From Lineus longissimus (Eukaryota > Nemertea > Pilidiophora > Heteronemertea > Lineidae): a stretch of DNA of 64,000 nt. The notes under the pieces were generated by a model, which made no database searches, was not told where the DNA came from, and saw only the letters and a list, made by a program, of their open reading frames with translations. A program made the position numbers and the translations under genes. Below are positions 10,403-19,866 of this stretch, piece after piece. Where the stretch lies: assembly GCF_910592395.1 (NCBI RefSeq), contig NC_088315.1:14181808-14245807 (forward strand), given 5' to 3'. Position 1 is the stretch's first letter; each line of letters begins with the position of its first letter.

Positions 10403-10651
10403 TCTCCCCTGATTAGACAAAATGTTTACATTTTAGTTCACAAATAAAACCTGCAAATTTTACCAAACTTCACTCAATGATTAGTTAGAGTTATACAGAG
10501 TTACACACTGTTACAGTGGTGTATTTCTAAACATGTTAACAAGTTTCAAGCAAGATAAACTTCAGAATGTTTATATTTTACATTCTCACAAATTAGGACA
10601 AGAACATGTCACAACCAGTGTGCATGGTCAGCATCAACTTGTGTTGAAGAT

Positions 10652-11202
10652 TCAAATTGGTCTATTTGAAAGGCAAACTGATACATAATCATCCAAATGT
10701 TTTGGTCTTTCCCGATGTCTGGATGACCTTCTCAGTGCAACCTCACTGCCAGTACCAACATTGGACTCAGTGTGGTCACAACCCTGATGGGGTTCTGTGC
10801 TAACACCACTGGAATCACTGTCAATCTGTCTAGACTTGATAACACCGTCCCCATCTGTGCTATCAGTGGGACTTGTAATTTTGCCCTCCACAAATCGCTT
10901 TACATGCCCAGTAGACCTGAACCTTGTTGCTTTGGAATTTTGCAAAGTTAAACCACCACCATCTTTGTTCACAACTTCATACGGCTCTGGTTCAAAGAAA
11001 GGTTCCAACTTGTTTTCTCTAAATGGCTTCTGCAATAACACCTTTTGACCCTCCTTAATGCTAGAACTCAGAGCACCCCTCTTCTCATCAGCATAGGTTT
11101 TGGAAACTAGTTTGGACCTAGCGTCCCTCTCCCTCAGCTTGACCTGCCACTCGGCTTCTGTTGGTCTACCATGTTGCAACTGGAGCTTTGGCAATTTATC
11201 CC
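10652..11202 (-). pseudogene. Gypsy integrase C-terminal part, after the piggyBac insertion
   Basis: This is the 3' continuation of the pol frame that ends at 13849. The first residues after the TTAA continue integrase directly ('KLPKLQLQHGRPTE'). The block 'GQKVLLQKPFRENKL...PYEVV...LTLQNS...HVKRF' is the GPY/F-type C-terminal integrase domain that contacts DNA. It ends in a low-complexity Ser/Asp-rich tail and a basic stretch ('RRSSRHRERPKHLDDYV'). The frame is open but separated from its catalytic core by a 2.6-kb piggyBac. Confidence 0.85.
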
Positions 11203-11206
11203 TTAA

Positions 11207-13848
11207 CCCTTAAACCGCCGAATTAACATATTATAGGTAATTTCCATTGCCGAATTAACAATAGGTAAAACAATAGATTACGTATGTATAATTCAACTGC
11301 AAATTAGAGTTAGTTATGTTAGTAGTATCAACAAACAATGTATATAAAAGTTGTTTGTTCTAACCTAAACTTTCAATCTGCAAACTTGGTTTTCTTGAAA
11401 AGGATTCCAAATTAACCCCTTGTGGTCCAAAACGTAAATACAATGGTAATATCCACTCGTTATCGAATAAAGTTCAGTTCTTTTTACACAACACCTTGTT
11501 ATTGTCAGTTTATTGTATGCTTATTCTGTTTTCCAGTTACTAACTAACAGAATAAGCTATTCCCATTGTTACTGCTGGTTCCTTGCAGCATCCCGGGCGT
11601 CATATTTCCTTTGAGAAATGGTCCTACCAACGCGTCGATAGTCCTGCACCGTGTGATAGACCTCAAAGCATTCTGGCCAACACATAGGCTTGTTGCAGTT
11701 TTTGCAACCATCTGAAGTTTGCACCCTCTTTATCTTTCTATCACAACAGACAGAGCAGTCTGGCTTGTAGTTCTTGGTAGGGGTCCAGCCAAAATGTCTC
11801 TCCGTTAGGCGGAGATCCCTGTCAGCTGCAAGACTTTGACGGCCACGGCGCTTGCGGGTTGAAGCCAAACCTTGTACCAATCCATCAATAACCCCTTGTC
11901 TGAACTTCAAATGTGTCATCTTGCCCTGAGGATTGACTTTCTTGTAAAGAATGAAGCCATTTACAACTGCAACTTCACGAATACGGTGGTAGATGGGTGT
12001 ATACCACTTGTGGCTCCAATGAGGGAACTCATAGTACTGAAGCAGCTGATCCATCAGGTCAACGCCCCCCATATACTTATTGTACTCAGAAATGCAAACT
12101 GGTTTATGTACTTGTCTGAAGCCTGTAGCATCTTTCCTGTCCCTGACCTGATTGACATTCACTCCAATGCCATGGATTGTTGACAACACATTCACACGCT
12201 TATTATCCTGCCAAGTGCATGCCATGAGGTTCCCTGACTTCTTGAACAGAGGGGCTGCACCACGAGCCAGGGGAATGTCAGTAAAGTTTCTTGGATATCC
12301 AATGCGGTCAGATCTGATGGTACCACATGTTGCAATATCATGATCCATCATTTGCAAACTGAGAAAAGGTGAGGAATAAAAATTGTCATAAAACAAATGA
12401 TGTCCATATGCATGAAAGTTCTGTGTGAGGGCGTCGATAACATCGTACCCAAGTCCTAGTCCTGTCACGTTTTGTTTACCTGTGTAGGGATACCAACCCA
12501 AGCAGTAACCACTGGTGCTTTCACACAAAGCCCACACTTTCACTCCCCACTTTATGGGTTTGTTGGGCATATACTGCTTGAAAGATAGTCGTCCTTTGAA
12601 TTTCACCATACTTTCATCAATTGACAATTCTCGTTCTGGAATGTAGTGCTGCTGATATGTTGGACCAGTAATATCAAGCAGTGGGCGAAGCTTATACAAT
12701 GGATCATACCCTGGAGTATCTCTGTCTGGCTGCAACGAGTTGTCACTGAAGTGCAGGAAACAAGATATAAGTTCGTATCTGTTGCGTGTCATGTATTCAG
12801 TGAACCCACTCGTACAAGTCAGCCAGAAATCACTCCAGTAATCTTCCAGATTTGGTTTTGAGCAGAGCCCCATCCCTATTTGTATTGCTAAAAAGATCTT
12901 CACATCTGCAGCAGTTACATCTTCCCAATCATGGAAGCGGGAGCAAGTAGGAAAATCAACTGGAGTATCAAAAAAATGCAGTGCATATCGATTTGTCTCT
13001 GTAACAATCAGATCAATGGCCTCTTCCGGAAAGAACAGAGAGAAAAAATCATAAGGAGTCTTTCCCTGCAACTGTCCAGTAGCTCCATGTTCTCTGGTAT
13101 ACTGAGGGCACCATAGCGGGACTATTCCATCATGGTCACGCCACTGTAGATCACGGATCCTTGGGTCATTTCTGACTGCATTAGCCCCTGGTTGAGGTGG
13201 CGGAGCATTGCCTTGGCCTCGACCACGCCCCCTACCTCTGGCTCTGCCCCTGCCTCTGGCTCTGCCCCTGCCTCTGCCTCTACCTCTCCCTCTTTGGGGG
13301 GCAGCTGCCTGTTGCATAGCATCATCAGAATCAGATAAGGCACTGTTTGGGTCACTAGAACTTTCCCTTTCACTAGTAACATCATCAACTGGTGGGGGGA
13401 CATAAGCCCCATCATCATCATCAGAGGATGCAGCATCATTGGGACCCCCTGTAGCATCCTGTACATTATGTACACCGGGCATAGAATCATCACTGCCACT
13501 CAAATCATCGTCCAAATACTCATTTTCAGAGTCAGACTGGGCCACAAGATCAGCCACAACATCGTCTACTGTCATCCTTCTATTACTCCTGGCAGCCATT
13601 CTTCCTCAAATTTACCAAAACTTTGAGATCAAAATGCTCCGAGACTTTCTACACATCAACATACAAGAAACACTTGTAAACAACGCCTAGTGTATCGATC
13701 TACACGGAATACTAGCGCAGGACAAGCATGTGCTGCCTCCTGGCCTAACACAGTGGACCTAAAGTAGCAATAGTACAATTTCGACGATCGTCGCCTCTGG
13801 CGGTTTACCCCTATGTTTCAACGATCGTCGCCTCTGGCGGTTTAAGGG
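11207..13848 (-). mobile_element. piggyBac transposon, apparently intact
   Basis: A perfect 13-bp terminal inverted repeat, CCCTTAAACCGCC, bounds the element at 11207-11219 and (inverted) 13836-13848. Both sides carry the TTAA duplication diagnostic of piggyBac (11203-11206 and 13849-13852). A 24-bp subterminal block containing acgatcgtcgcctctggcgg is repeated at about 13782 and 13821. A related short repeat (gccgaattaaca) occurs at the other end. The only ORF is a full-length transposase. Intact ends, exact duplications and an open ORF suggest a young and possibly mobile copy. Confidence 0.96.
11569..13599 (-). CDS. piggyBac transposase (PGBD4-like)
   Basis: The 676-aa protein excises and reinserts the element at TTAA sites by a DDD transposase. 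The N-terminus is acidic and Ser-rich (1-95), followed by an Arg-Gly repeat tract (103-130) probably encoding nuclear/nucleic-acid binding. The catalytic core runs from about 180 to 550. Asp328 lies in 'LSIDESMVKFKGR', Asp405 in 'LFYDNFYSS', and Asp514/Asp517 in 'KYMGGVDLMDQ'. The C-terminus (about 612-655) is a Cys-rich zinc-binding domain ('CSVCCDRK', 'CKNCNKPMCWPEC') that binds the ends. All catalytic residues are present and there are no frame breaks. Length is somewhat above the common 550-650 range because of the RG tract. Confidence 0.95.
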   Translation of the reverse strand: MAARSNRRMTVDDVVADLVAQSDSENEYLDDDLSGSDDSMPGVHNVQDATGGPNDAASSDDDDGAYVPPPVDDVTSERESSSDPNSALSDSDDAMQQAAAPQRGRGRGRGRGRARGRGRARGRGRGRGQGNAPPPQPGANAVRNDPRIRDLQWRDHDGIVPLWCPQYTREHGATGQLQGKTPYDFFSLFFPEEAIDLIVTETNRYALHFFDTPVDFPTCSRFHDWEDVTAADVKIFLAIQIGMGLCSKPNLEDYWSDFWLTCTSGFTEYMTRNRYELISCFLHFSDNSLQPDRDTPGYDPLYKLRPLLDITGPTYQQHYIPERELSIDESMVKFKGRLSFKQYMPNKPIKWGVKVWALCESTSGYCLGWYPYTGKQNVTGLGLGYDVIDALTQNFHAYGHHLFYDNFYSSPFLSLQMMDHDIATCGTIRSDRIGYPRNFTDIPLARGAAPLFKKSGNLMACTWQDNKRVNVLSTIHGIGVNVNQVRDRKDATGFRQVHKPVCISEYNKYMGGVDLMDQLLQYYEFPHWSHKWYTPIYHRIREVAVVNGFILYKKVNPQGKMTHLKFRQGVIDGLVQGLASTRKRRGRQSLAADRDLRLTERHFGWTPTKNYKPDCSVCCDRKIKRVQTSDGCKNCNKPMCWPECFEVYHTVQDYRRVGRTISQRKYDARDAARNQQ

Positions 13849-13852
13849 TTAA

Positions 13853-16556
13853 CTCTCTACCCATCAGTGCTTGGGCTGGGGATACTCCAGTAGCAACATG
13901 GGGGGTGTTCTTATATTGGAAAAGGAAATTTTCTACTTCCTTTTTCCAATCTTTCTTCTCAAGTTTGGCAATTCTAATGCATTTTAGCAAGGTTTCATTG
14001 AACCGTTCAACGTTGCCGTTGCTTTGGGGCCAGTATGGCACGCTGGTTTTGTGTTCAATTCCAAGGTACTCCAGAAACGCATCGAAACCTGCAGCGTTAA
14101 AAGGAGGTCCATTATCACTTCTAACAGAAAATGGGAGGCCATCCGTTTGAAACATTGCATCCATAACCCTTGTCACATGACCTGTGTCAGTTTTTTTGAG
14201 TAAAACCACCTCAGGCCACCTGGAATAGTAGTCAGTGGTTACGAGCAAATGCTCGCCATTGCACACTTCCAGCAAATCTACTGCTAAATCAAACCACGGT
14301 CCGTCGGGTAATGCGGTGGACTTTATTGGTTCCGGTTTGGCACGTGCTCCAACCAATTGGCACGGGTGGCAGGCTCTGATAAAGGACTCGACTTCCTTAT
14401 CGATCCCTGGCCACCAAGCCTTATTTCTAAGCCGGGCTTTGGTCCGTACCATGCCCTGGTGTCCTTCATGTGCCAGCCTTATCATTTTGTCTCTCAATTT
14501 CTCCGGAATGACAATCCTGTCCCCACGCATTACGAGACGCCAGTACAACCATAACTCATCTTTTACAGCATGGTAAGGTGACTGACTCAGATTAGACCAA
14601 TCACTAGTCAAAATACACTCTTCAATAGCCTGTAGGGTTGCATCATTTGTAGATTCTTGCTCAATTACACTGGGTGTGATGGCAGCAGGCACTGCTTCAG
14701 TCACCACACTACGAGCAAATTCTTCAGTCTGCTTAGTTTCAACCTCAACGTTGCCAGAGTCCTCTATGGGCAGCCTACTCAACACATCAGCATAATTGTC
14801 TTTCCCTTTTATGTATTTCACCGTGTAGTGAAATTGCTGCATGAATAAAAGCCATCGTTCAATTCGAGCAGAGGGGGGCTTGGATCCTGGGCTGAGAACC
14901 CTTAACAAAGGCTTGTGGTCGGTCCGGATTTCGAACGTGGCCCCTAACAAAAATAAGATAAACTTCTCGCACGCCCACCTGACTCCAAGCGCCTCTCTCT
15001 CGAATTGAGAATACCTAGACTCCACATGAGTCAACTTTCGACTGGCATAATGCACTGGCTTGAAACTACCATCATGCTGCTGTTGTTCTAAAATCGCACC
15101 CAGACCAACTGGTGATGCATCCGTTACTACACGGGTCCTAGCACCCTGCTTAAAGTAAGCCATTACTGGACTTGAAGTCAACTTAGATTTTACATCTCTG
15201 AAAGCTTTGTCATGCACAGGCAACCACTCCCATTTGACCTGAGACCCTGTTAAGTCCCACAAAGGACTTGTGATGATAGCAAAATTCACTACAAATCTGG
15301 CACAAAACTGTGCTAGGCCTAGAAAGCTCCTAAGTTCTGCTTTGGTTTTAGGCTTAGGTGCCTCCACAATAGCTTTCACTTTGGCATCAGATACCTTCAG
15401 ACCCTTTGAAGTCATGTTGTGGCCCATGAACACCATACTGTCTCCCACATTGCACTTGGGGAAATTCAAGGTGAGTCCATGTTCATGCAATCTCTTGATA
15501 ACCACTTCCACTCGCTCATATAGCTGGGCATAGTCCTCAGCTACCACGCGGATGTCATCGTGCAGGTTGCATGCCCCTGGACAACCCTTTAGAATTTGCC
15601 CGATGATACACTGGAATTTCTCAGTCGCCATATTCATGCCAAAATTAAGGCGTTTGTACCGATACAACGAATTGGGCCCAGCAAATGTAGTTATATCCCT
15701 ACAGCTTTCATCCAATTCAATCTGATGAAATGCCATGTTTAAGTCTAGTTTACAAAAAACTCTTGCTCCAGAAATCTCTTGGAGCGTCTCATCAACCGTA
15801 GGTACAGGGTGCTTCTCTCTTTTAATGGCTTCATTGGCCCTTCTCATGTCCAGACACAACCTGATGTCGCCACTTGGCTTTTCGACAACCACCAAGGGGT
15901 TAACCCAAGAGGTAGGACCAGATATTGGCTCAATCACATCGAGGCCTTCCAACTCAGCCAACTTGTCACATACTTTTGCCCTCCGATTGAAGGGGATCCG
16001 TCGATGCTGGGCTACAGGCTTGACATTCTGGTCTATATGCAATTTCAATTTGTAATTCTTAAGTTTCCCTAGGCCAGTGAAAACCTGTGGATACATCTTT
16101 CTAAAACTATGCAAAATTGAATGCACTTCCTTGCCAACATCGCAGGCATTCACTTCATACCCTACTTTCAGCAAATTCAGGTTCTCCGATGTAGGCCTAC
16201 CCAGCAGTGTTGGCTGGTCCCAAGGAATTACAATGAAGTCAGCAACACAACAAGCACGTCCCGCCTGCAATCTTAGGGCACATTTTACCAAGATTGTCAG
16301 TGGCTCCGTCGCACAATATGTGAAAACCTTGCTATTGGAAGCACGTAAATGCACATCTATGTCGGCAGTTACCAATTTGAATGTATTTTCCGACATTAAG
16401 TTGCAAGTTGCTCCTGAGTCCACGACTACATCAGTGCCAACGTTCCCCACTTTAACGCGCAAAACGTCACTTCACAAATTTCTCCTTGGGACGTCACTAC
16501 CAGTATCCTCAATTGACCTGAATGCATAGTATGCTGCCTCGTCATCCTGGGCCTGG
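13853..16556 (-). pseudogene. Gypsy Pol: protease, RT, RNase H, integrase core (interrupted)
   Basis: The long frame (about 880 aa, open from 16462) shows retropepsin 'VVDSGATCNL', RT with 'LDLNMAFHQIEL' and the catalytic 'NLHDDIRV', RNase H with 'VVTDASPVGLGA' and 'RTDHKPLLRVL', then integrase. Integrase has the HHCC block ('HEGHQG...CHPCQ') and the DDE residues in 'FDLAVDLLEV', 'VRSDNGPPF' and 'GNVERFNETL'. It is the K02A2.6-like gypsy type common in invertebrates. One in-frame TGA occurs near 16468, just before the protease, and piggyBac at 13849 cuts the C-terminus. The reading frame is in phase across the empty TTAA site, so before the piggyBac insertion the integrase was continuous. Confidence 0.9.
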
Positions 16557-16670
16557 TTGTTAGAAAGCATGTTAGCTGGTAACATCATGTTGACATGTCG
16601 TTACGTGTACATCGATGCACACAAAACAACATGTCAACATTATGTTACCAGCTAACATGCTTTCTAACAA
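16557..16670. mobile_element. 114-bp hairpin MITE inside gypsy element
   Basis: The arms at 16557-16601 and 16627-16670 are near-perfect reverse complements, beginning TTGTTAGAAAGC and ending GCTTTCTAACAA. Flanks read cctgggcctgg on the left and ctgggccctgg on the right, a probable 9-10 bp duplication with a one-base indel, which would suit a Mutator-type MITE. It lies at the Gag-Pol junction and disrupts whatever frame relation existed there. Confidence 0.8.
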
Positions 16671-17622
16671 CTGGGCCCTGGTTATTTTCGGACCCGGAGT
16701 CAGACTCCTCAATCTGATGCACCCTGTCACGTTGCCTACCACCCCGACCACCACGTGTACGATTACGACCACGACCACTCTCCTTGGACTTGGGGACACA
16801 ATCCTCCCATTTGGCACGACACTCTGAGGCTCGGTGACCCAATCTGTCACATCTAAAACACTTGATGGTGCCGCCATCTTTAGCCCACTTATCAGCACTG
16901 GTACCAGTCTCAGCACTGGTACAGTCCTTTGCAAAATGGCCTAATTGACCACAGCGGAAACAACGTACATCGCCACGTGACTTGTTTTGGCCCCTTTTGT
17001 CTCTCGGGTTACTACCGGCCTTTACAAAATTGACAGACTTATGGTCACTCGGCACCAAAATCAATGCATCTTTGTCGTGATACGTTCTTACAATGTCAAT
17101 TACTTTCATCAACGTTAGCTTATCTTCGCGATAAAGTTTACTCTTCAGCGGTTTATTCTTTATAAACAGCAACACTCTATCGCGGACCTGATCACTCGTT
17201 GTATCAGCGTTTCCGAACTCACAAGATTTAGCCAGCTCTTTCAATCGGGTCACGTAATTGTCGATACTCTCCCCTGGCTTGGGATCAGCCGTGAGGAATT
17301 TTTGTCTCGCAAGTGGCACATTTTTTTTAAACTTAAAATGACCATTGAGACAGTCCTTTAACTTACCGAAATCGTTTTCCTCTCCTTGCTCATCAGCAGT
17401 TTTCGTCCGGAAAATGTCTCGGATACCCTCTCCGGCTATGTGGAGCATTAGTGCGCGCCTCTGCGCTGCATGCTGTACCCCCGACGCCGCCACAAACAAA
17501 TCAAAGTCTTGTATCCAGCGCTCCCATCACTGTGCGAGGGCCTCCGGCTCTCCAATGCAGTCAAATGCATCCACACACGGCAGCCCGCTCAGGGCCGTTG
17601 GCGCGGTTACTGGTGGGGCCAT
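16645..17622 (-). pseudogene. Gypsy Gag with two zinc knuckles
   Basis: The natural start is probably the ATG at 17622 ('MAPPVTAPTA'), but codon 32 is TGA (17527-17529), so only the part after it is open. The capsid region is typical ('LAQ...WIQDFDLFV', 'FLTADPKPGESIDNYVTRL'). Two CCHC knuckles follow: 'CFRCGQLGHFAKDC' and 'CFRCDRLGHRASEC'. A basic RG-rich tail comes after them. The frame then runs into the MITE at 16670. The premature stop makes this copy defective in Gag. Confidence 0.85.
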
Positions 17623-17736
17623 AACGAGATTTCCGACGGGGATTTTACAACTTTCGACACACAATCAATTACTTTCGAGCGTTTCTACTGAATGTCTAAT
17701 CATTCATTGTTTGTTTTCATCCTCGTCGCCAATTTA

Positions 17737-17891
17737 TGTCGTGTCCTTGGCTGAACAAACTCACATAAAACAGATGTAAGCAACCGACTCAAGATGTTTA
17801 TTGTGCCGCCGTGATTCATCCTCCTGTTCCGGTTCCTAGCCCGGGTACATATATAATATGAATACAGAAAATGGAACGAAGTTCCACCACA
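17737..17891 (-). repeat. 5' LTR of gypsy element
   Basis: Near-identical to 10248-10402. The primer-site-like sequence on its internal (lower-coordinate) side and the GACGG duplication just outside fix its boundaries. The near identity of the LTRs points to a recent insertion. Confidence 0.92.
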
Positions 17892-17942
17892 GACGGGTCC
17901 CAAGAACCTTGTTTAGAATCTCCCATTCGTCATCAGAGAGAC
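17892..17942 (-). pseudogene. Myb/SANT-like ORF, middle piece (2 of 3)
   Basis: A 51-nt sliver between the gypsy duplication (17892-17896) and the CCG duplication of Harbinger C (17943-17945). Read on the minus strand it encodes the helix-like 'LSDDEWEILNKVLGTR'. It joins piece 1 (57219) and piece 3 (10242) in frame once one copy of each duplication is dropped. Confidence 0.75.
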
Positions 17943-18150
17943 CCGGGGCCAATTCCATAAAAGCATTCTAGGCTTAGTTGGTTGCTAAACTTTATTCCAT
18001 CTCTAGTTCCATGCTAATTCTATTCCATAAAACCGTTCTAACCTTAGCAAGGTTCCTAGTTGCTTACTATTCCTAGAATAGGTCTTGGGTACTTCTAAGT
18101 CTTTAGCACCATTCTAAAGTCATTTCACCTCTGGACTTCGAAGAGTAAGG

Positions 18151-19131
18151 ATGACGAGACGGATCCTGGAACTTGCTGAATTGCGTAGAGCAATGCGAAG
18201 AGAACGCGTTTTCCGTGATCGTCGAAACCCTTTGGACATTTTTGGTGATGCAGAACTTGTTAAGAGGTGTCGATTCTCGAGGGAGGGGATAATGTTGATA
18301 ACGGACATTGTTGCCCCGGATATTGAACATCCTACAAGGAGAAACTTCGCCCTACTCCCTTCTCAGCAGGTGTTGATAGCACTTCAATATTATGCAACTG
18401 GCACCTTCCAATATGTTGTTGGGGATCCTCTACCAGTATCTCCGCAAACTGCTTGGCATGCTATTCATCGTGTGACTGATTCTCTCGCAGAGAAGATAGG
18501 TGACTATGTGAAATTCCCTGATGCACGAAATATAGCCCAAATCAAGGATGGATTCTATAGGATGAGACGTGTACACTTTCTAGGAGTGATAGGCTGCGTG
18601 GACGGAACTCATGTTTGGATGTGTTCTCCACATGAGAACGATATCGACTATATCAACAGAAAAAGATATCATTCAATTAATGTGCAAGTCATATGTGATC
18701 ACAAGGGGAAATTCATCAACATCGTGGCAAGATGGCCTGGAGGTGCACACGATAGCAGAATATTGAGGACAAGTCAGGTTTGTGATCTCATGGAGAGTGG
18801 TGCTATTGATGGGTTCATCCTTGGTGATAGCGGATATCCGTGCCGAAGCTGGCTGATGACACCACTTCTGAATCCGCACACCGCTTCTGAGCGGCGTTAC
18901 AATTCAGCTCATAAGCGTACTAGGGTTTTGGTTGAACAAACGATTGGCAGGTGGAAACGTAGGTTCCATACCTTACACCTTGAAAGTCGTTTGAAAAATC
19001 CAGAGGATACCTGGAAAGTAATTGCAGCAACAGCTGTGCTGCACAATATCGCAGTGGACAGAAACGAGCCTCAGGTTGATGATGTTGAACCTGGGCGTCA
19101 ACAACCTGATCTGGAGGAATATACTGTGTAG
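18151..19131 (+). CDS. Harbinger transposase (HARBI1-like), copy C
   Basis: The ORF encodes a 326-aa DDE nuclease of the DDE_Tnp_4/HARBI1 group, which cuts Harbinger ends. Catalytic residues: Asp151 in 'VIGCVDGTHVW', Asp226 in 'FILGDSGYPCRSW' and Glu262 in 'RVLVEQTIGRWKRRF'. The N-terminal helical region (about 1-110) is typical. Compared with copy A, the C-terminus is cut at 'DLEEYT', where foreign sequence (TGTAGCGG...) supplies the last codon and stop, so only a few tail residues are lost. No frame break is seen. It needs a Myb-like partner encoded by the same element, which here is damaged. Confidence 0.88.
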   Translation: MTRRILELAELRRAMRRERVFRDRRNPLDIFGDAELVKRCRFSREGIMLITDIVAPDIEHPTRRNFALLPSQQVLIALQYYATGTFQYVVGDPLPVSPQTAWHAIHRVTDSLAEKIGDYVKFPDARNIAQIKDGFYRMRRVHFLGVIGCVDGTHVWMCSPHENDIDYINRKRYHSINVQVICDHKGKFINIVARWPGGAHDSRILRTSQVCDLMESGAIDGFILGDSGYPCRSWLMTPLLNPHTASERRYNSAHKRTRVLVEQTIGRWKRRFHTLHLESRLKNPEDTWKVIAATAVLHNIAVDRNEPQVDDVEPGRQQPDLEEYTV

Positions 19132-19324
19132 CGGCAATGATATCTTTAGTCTTTAATAATCATGCCGTGGCTTGTTTCATCCACCCTTAAATTACCGGAA
19201 GACAACACCAACAAGCTTGATTTCTTTTCCCATCTATTCACCACGTAATAAACTGAAAGATACAATAATTGAACAACTAAGTACATATTCGTTACAACAA
19301 AGAGACAATCATGGAAGACAATAG

Positions 19325-19544
19325 TGTTGTGAATGACATCATATAGCAGCTGGATGGAGGATGATATTATATTATGAGAGATTGGACGGATAAAATATAT
19401 ATAAAAATCGACAGAATAAAATCAACTCTTCATTCTCTTTTAATAGTAACACAGGAAGTAGAAACCTGCTTTATTGCACATGCGCTGTAAACATACAATC
19501 AACCAAATACCGGAAACTGAATAGCGAGGTTTAGATCCTCAACA
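19325..19544 (-). repeat. 3' LTR of copia element
   Basis: Minus-strand reading begins TGTTGAGG and ends CACAACA, the TGTTG...CAACA ends usual for copia. It sits directly after a purine tract (aagtgggggtg on the minus strand). No partner LTR is present in the window. Confidence 0.7.
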
Positions 19545-19866
19545 CCCCCACTTAAACACAGCTATCCAAAACTCAAAGATTTACATCAAAAAATTCAACT
19601 CAAATAATATTCACATTAAAATACAATTAACAATACACGTAAACTCGCATTTAAAATGCACTTCAAATAATTTAACTTTTTTTTTCCTTTTCTTGTATAG
19701 AATTCAAACTCTAAAACTGAACAAATTTGAACAACACACTACAAAAACACATCAAGTGATAAAACATCTTAATTCCTGCACCACAAAATAGGGTGTCACA
19801 AATTATGCTATTGTCCATATATCACAAATTAGTCGATATCATCCATTGTCACAACTTAATGTATGA

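Larger units (their letters stand above)
10248..17891 (-). mobile_element. Ty3/gypsy LTR retrotransposon with TSD
   Basis: Two 155-bp LTRs (10248-10402 and 17737-17891) bound the element, with a perfect 5-bp duplication GACGG at 10243-10247 and 17892-17896. On the minus strand the 5' LTR is followed by a primer-site-like TGGCGACGAGGATG, Gag, Pol (protease, RT, RNase H, integrase) and a purine tract beside the 3' LTR. A piggyBac element (11207-13848) interrupts the integrase and a 114-bp MITE (16557-16670) sits between Gag and Pol. Without the piggyBac and its extra TTAA the element is about 5.0 kb. It inserted into a Myb/SANT-like ORF. Confidence 0.93.

Noticed and set aside
13208-13405. Plus-strand Pro/Leu-rich ORF
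   Set aside because: It is the antisense shadow of the Arg-Gly tract of the piggyBac transposase.
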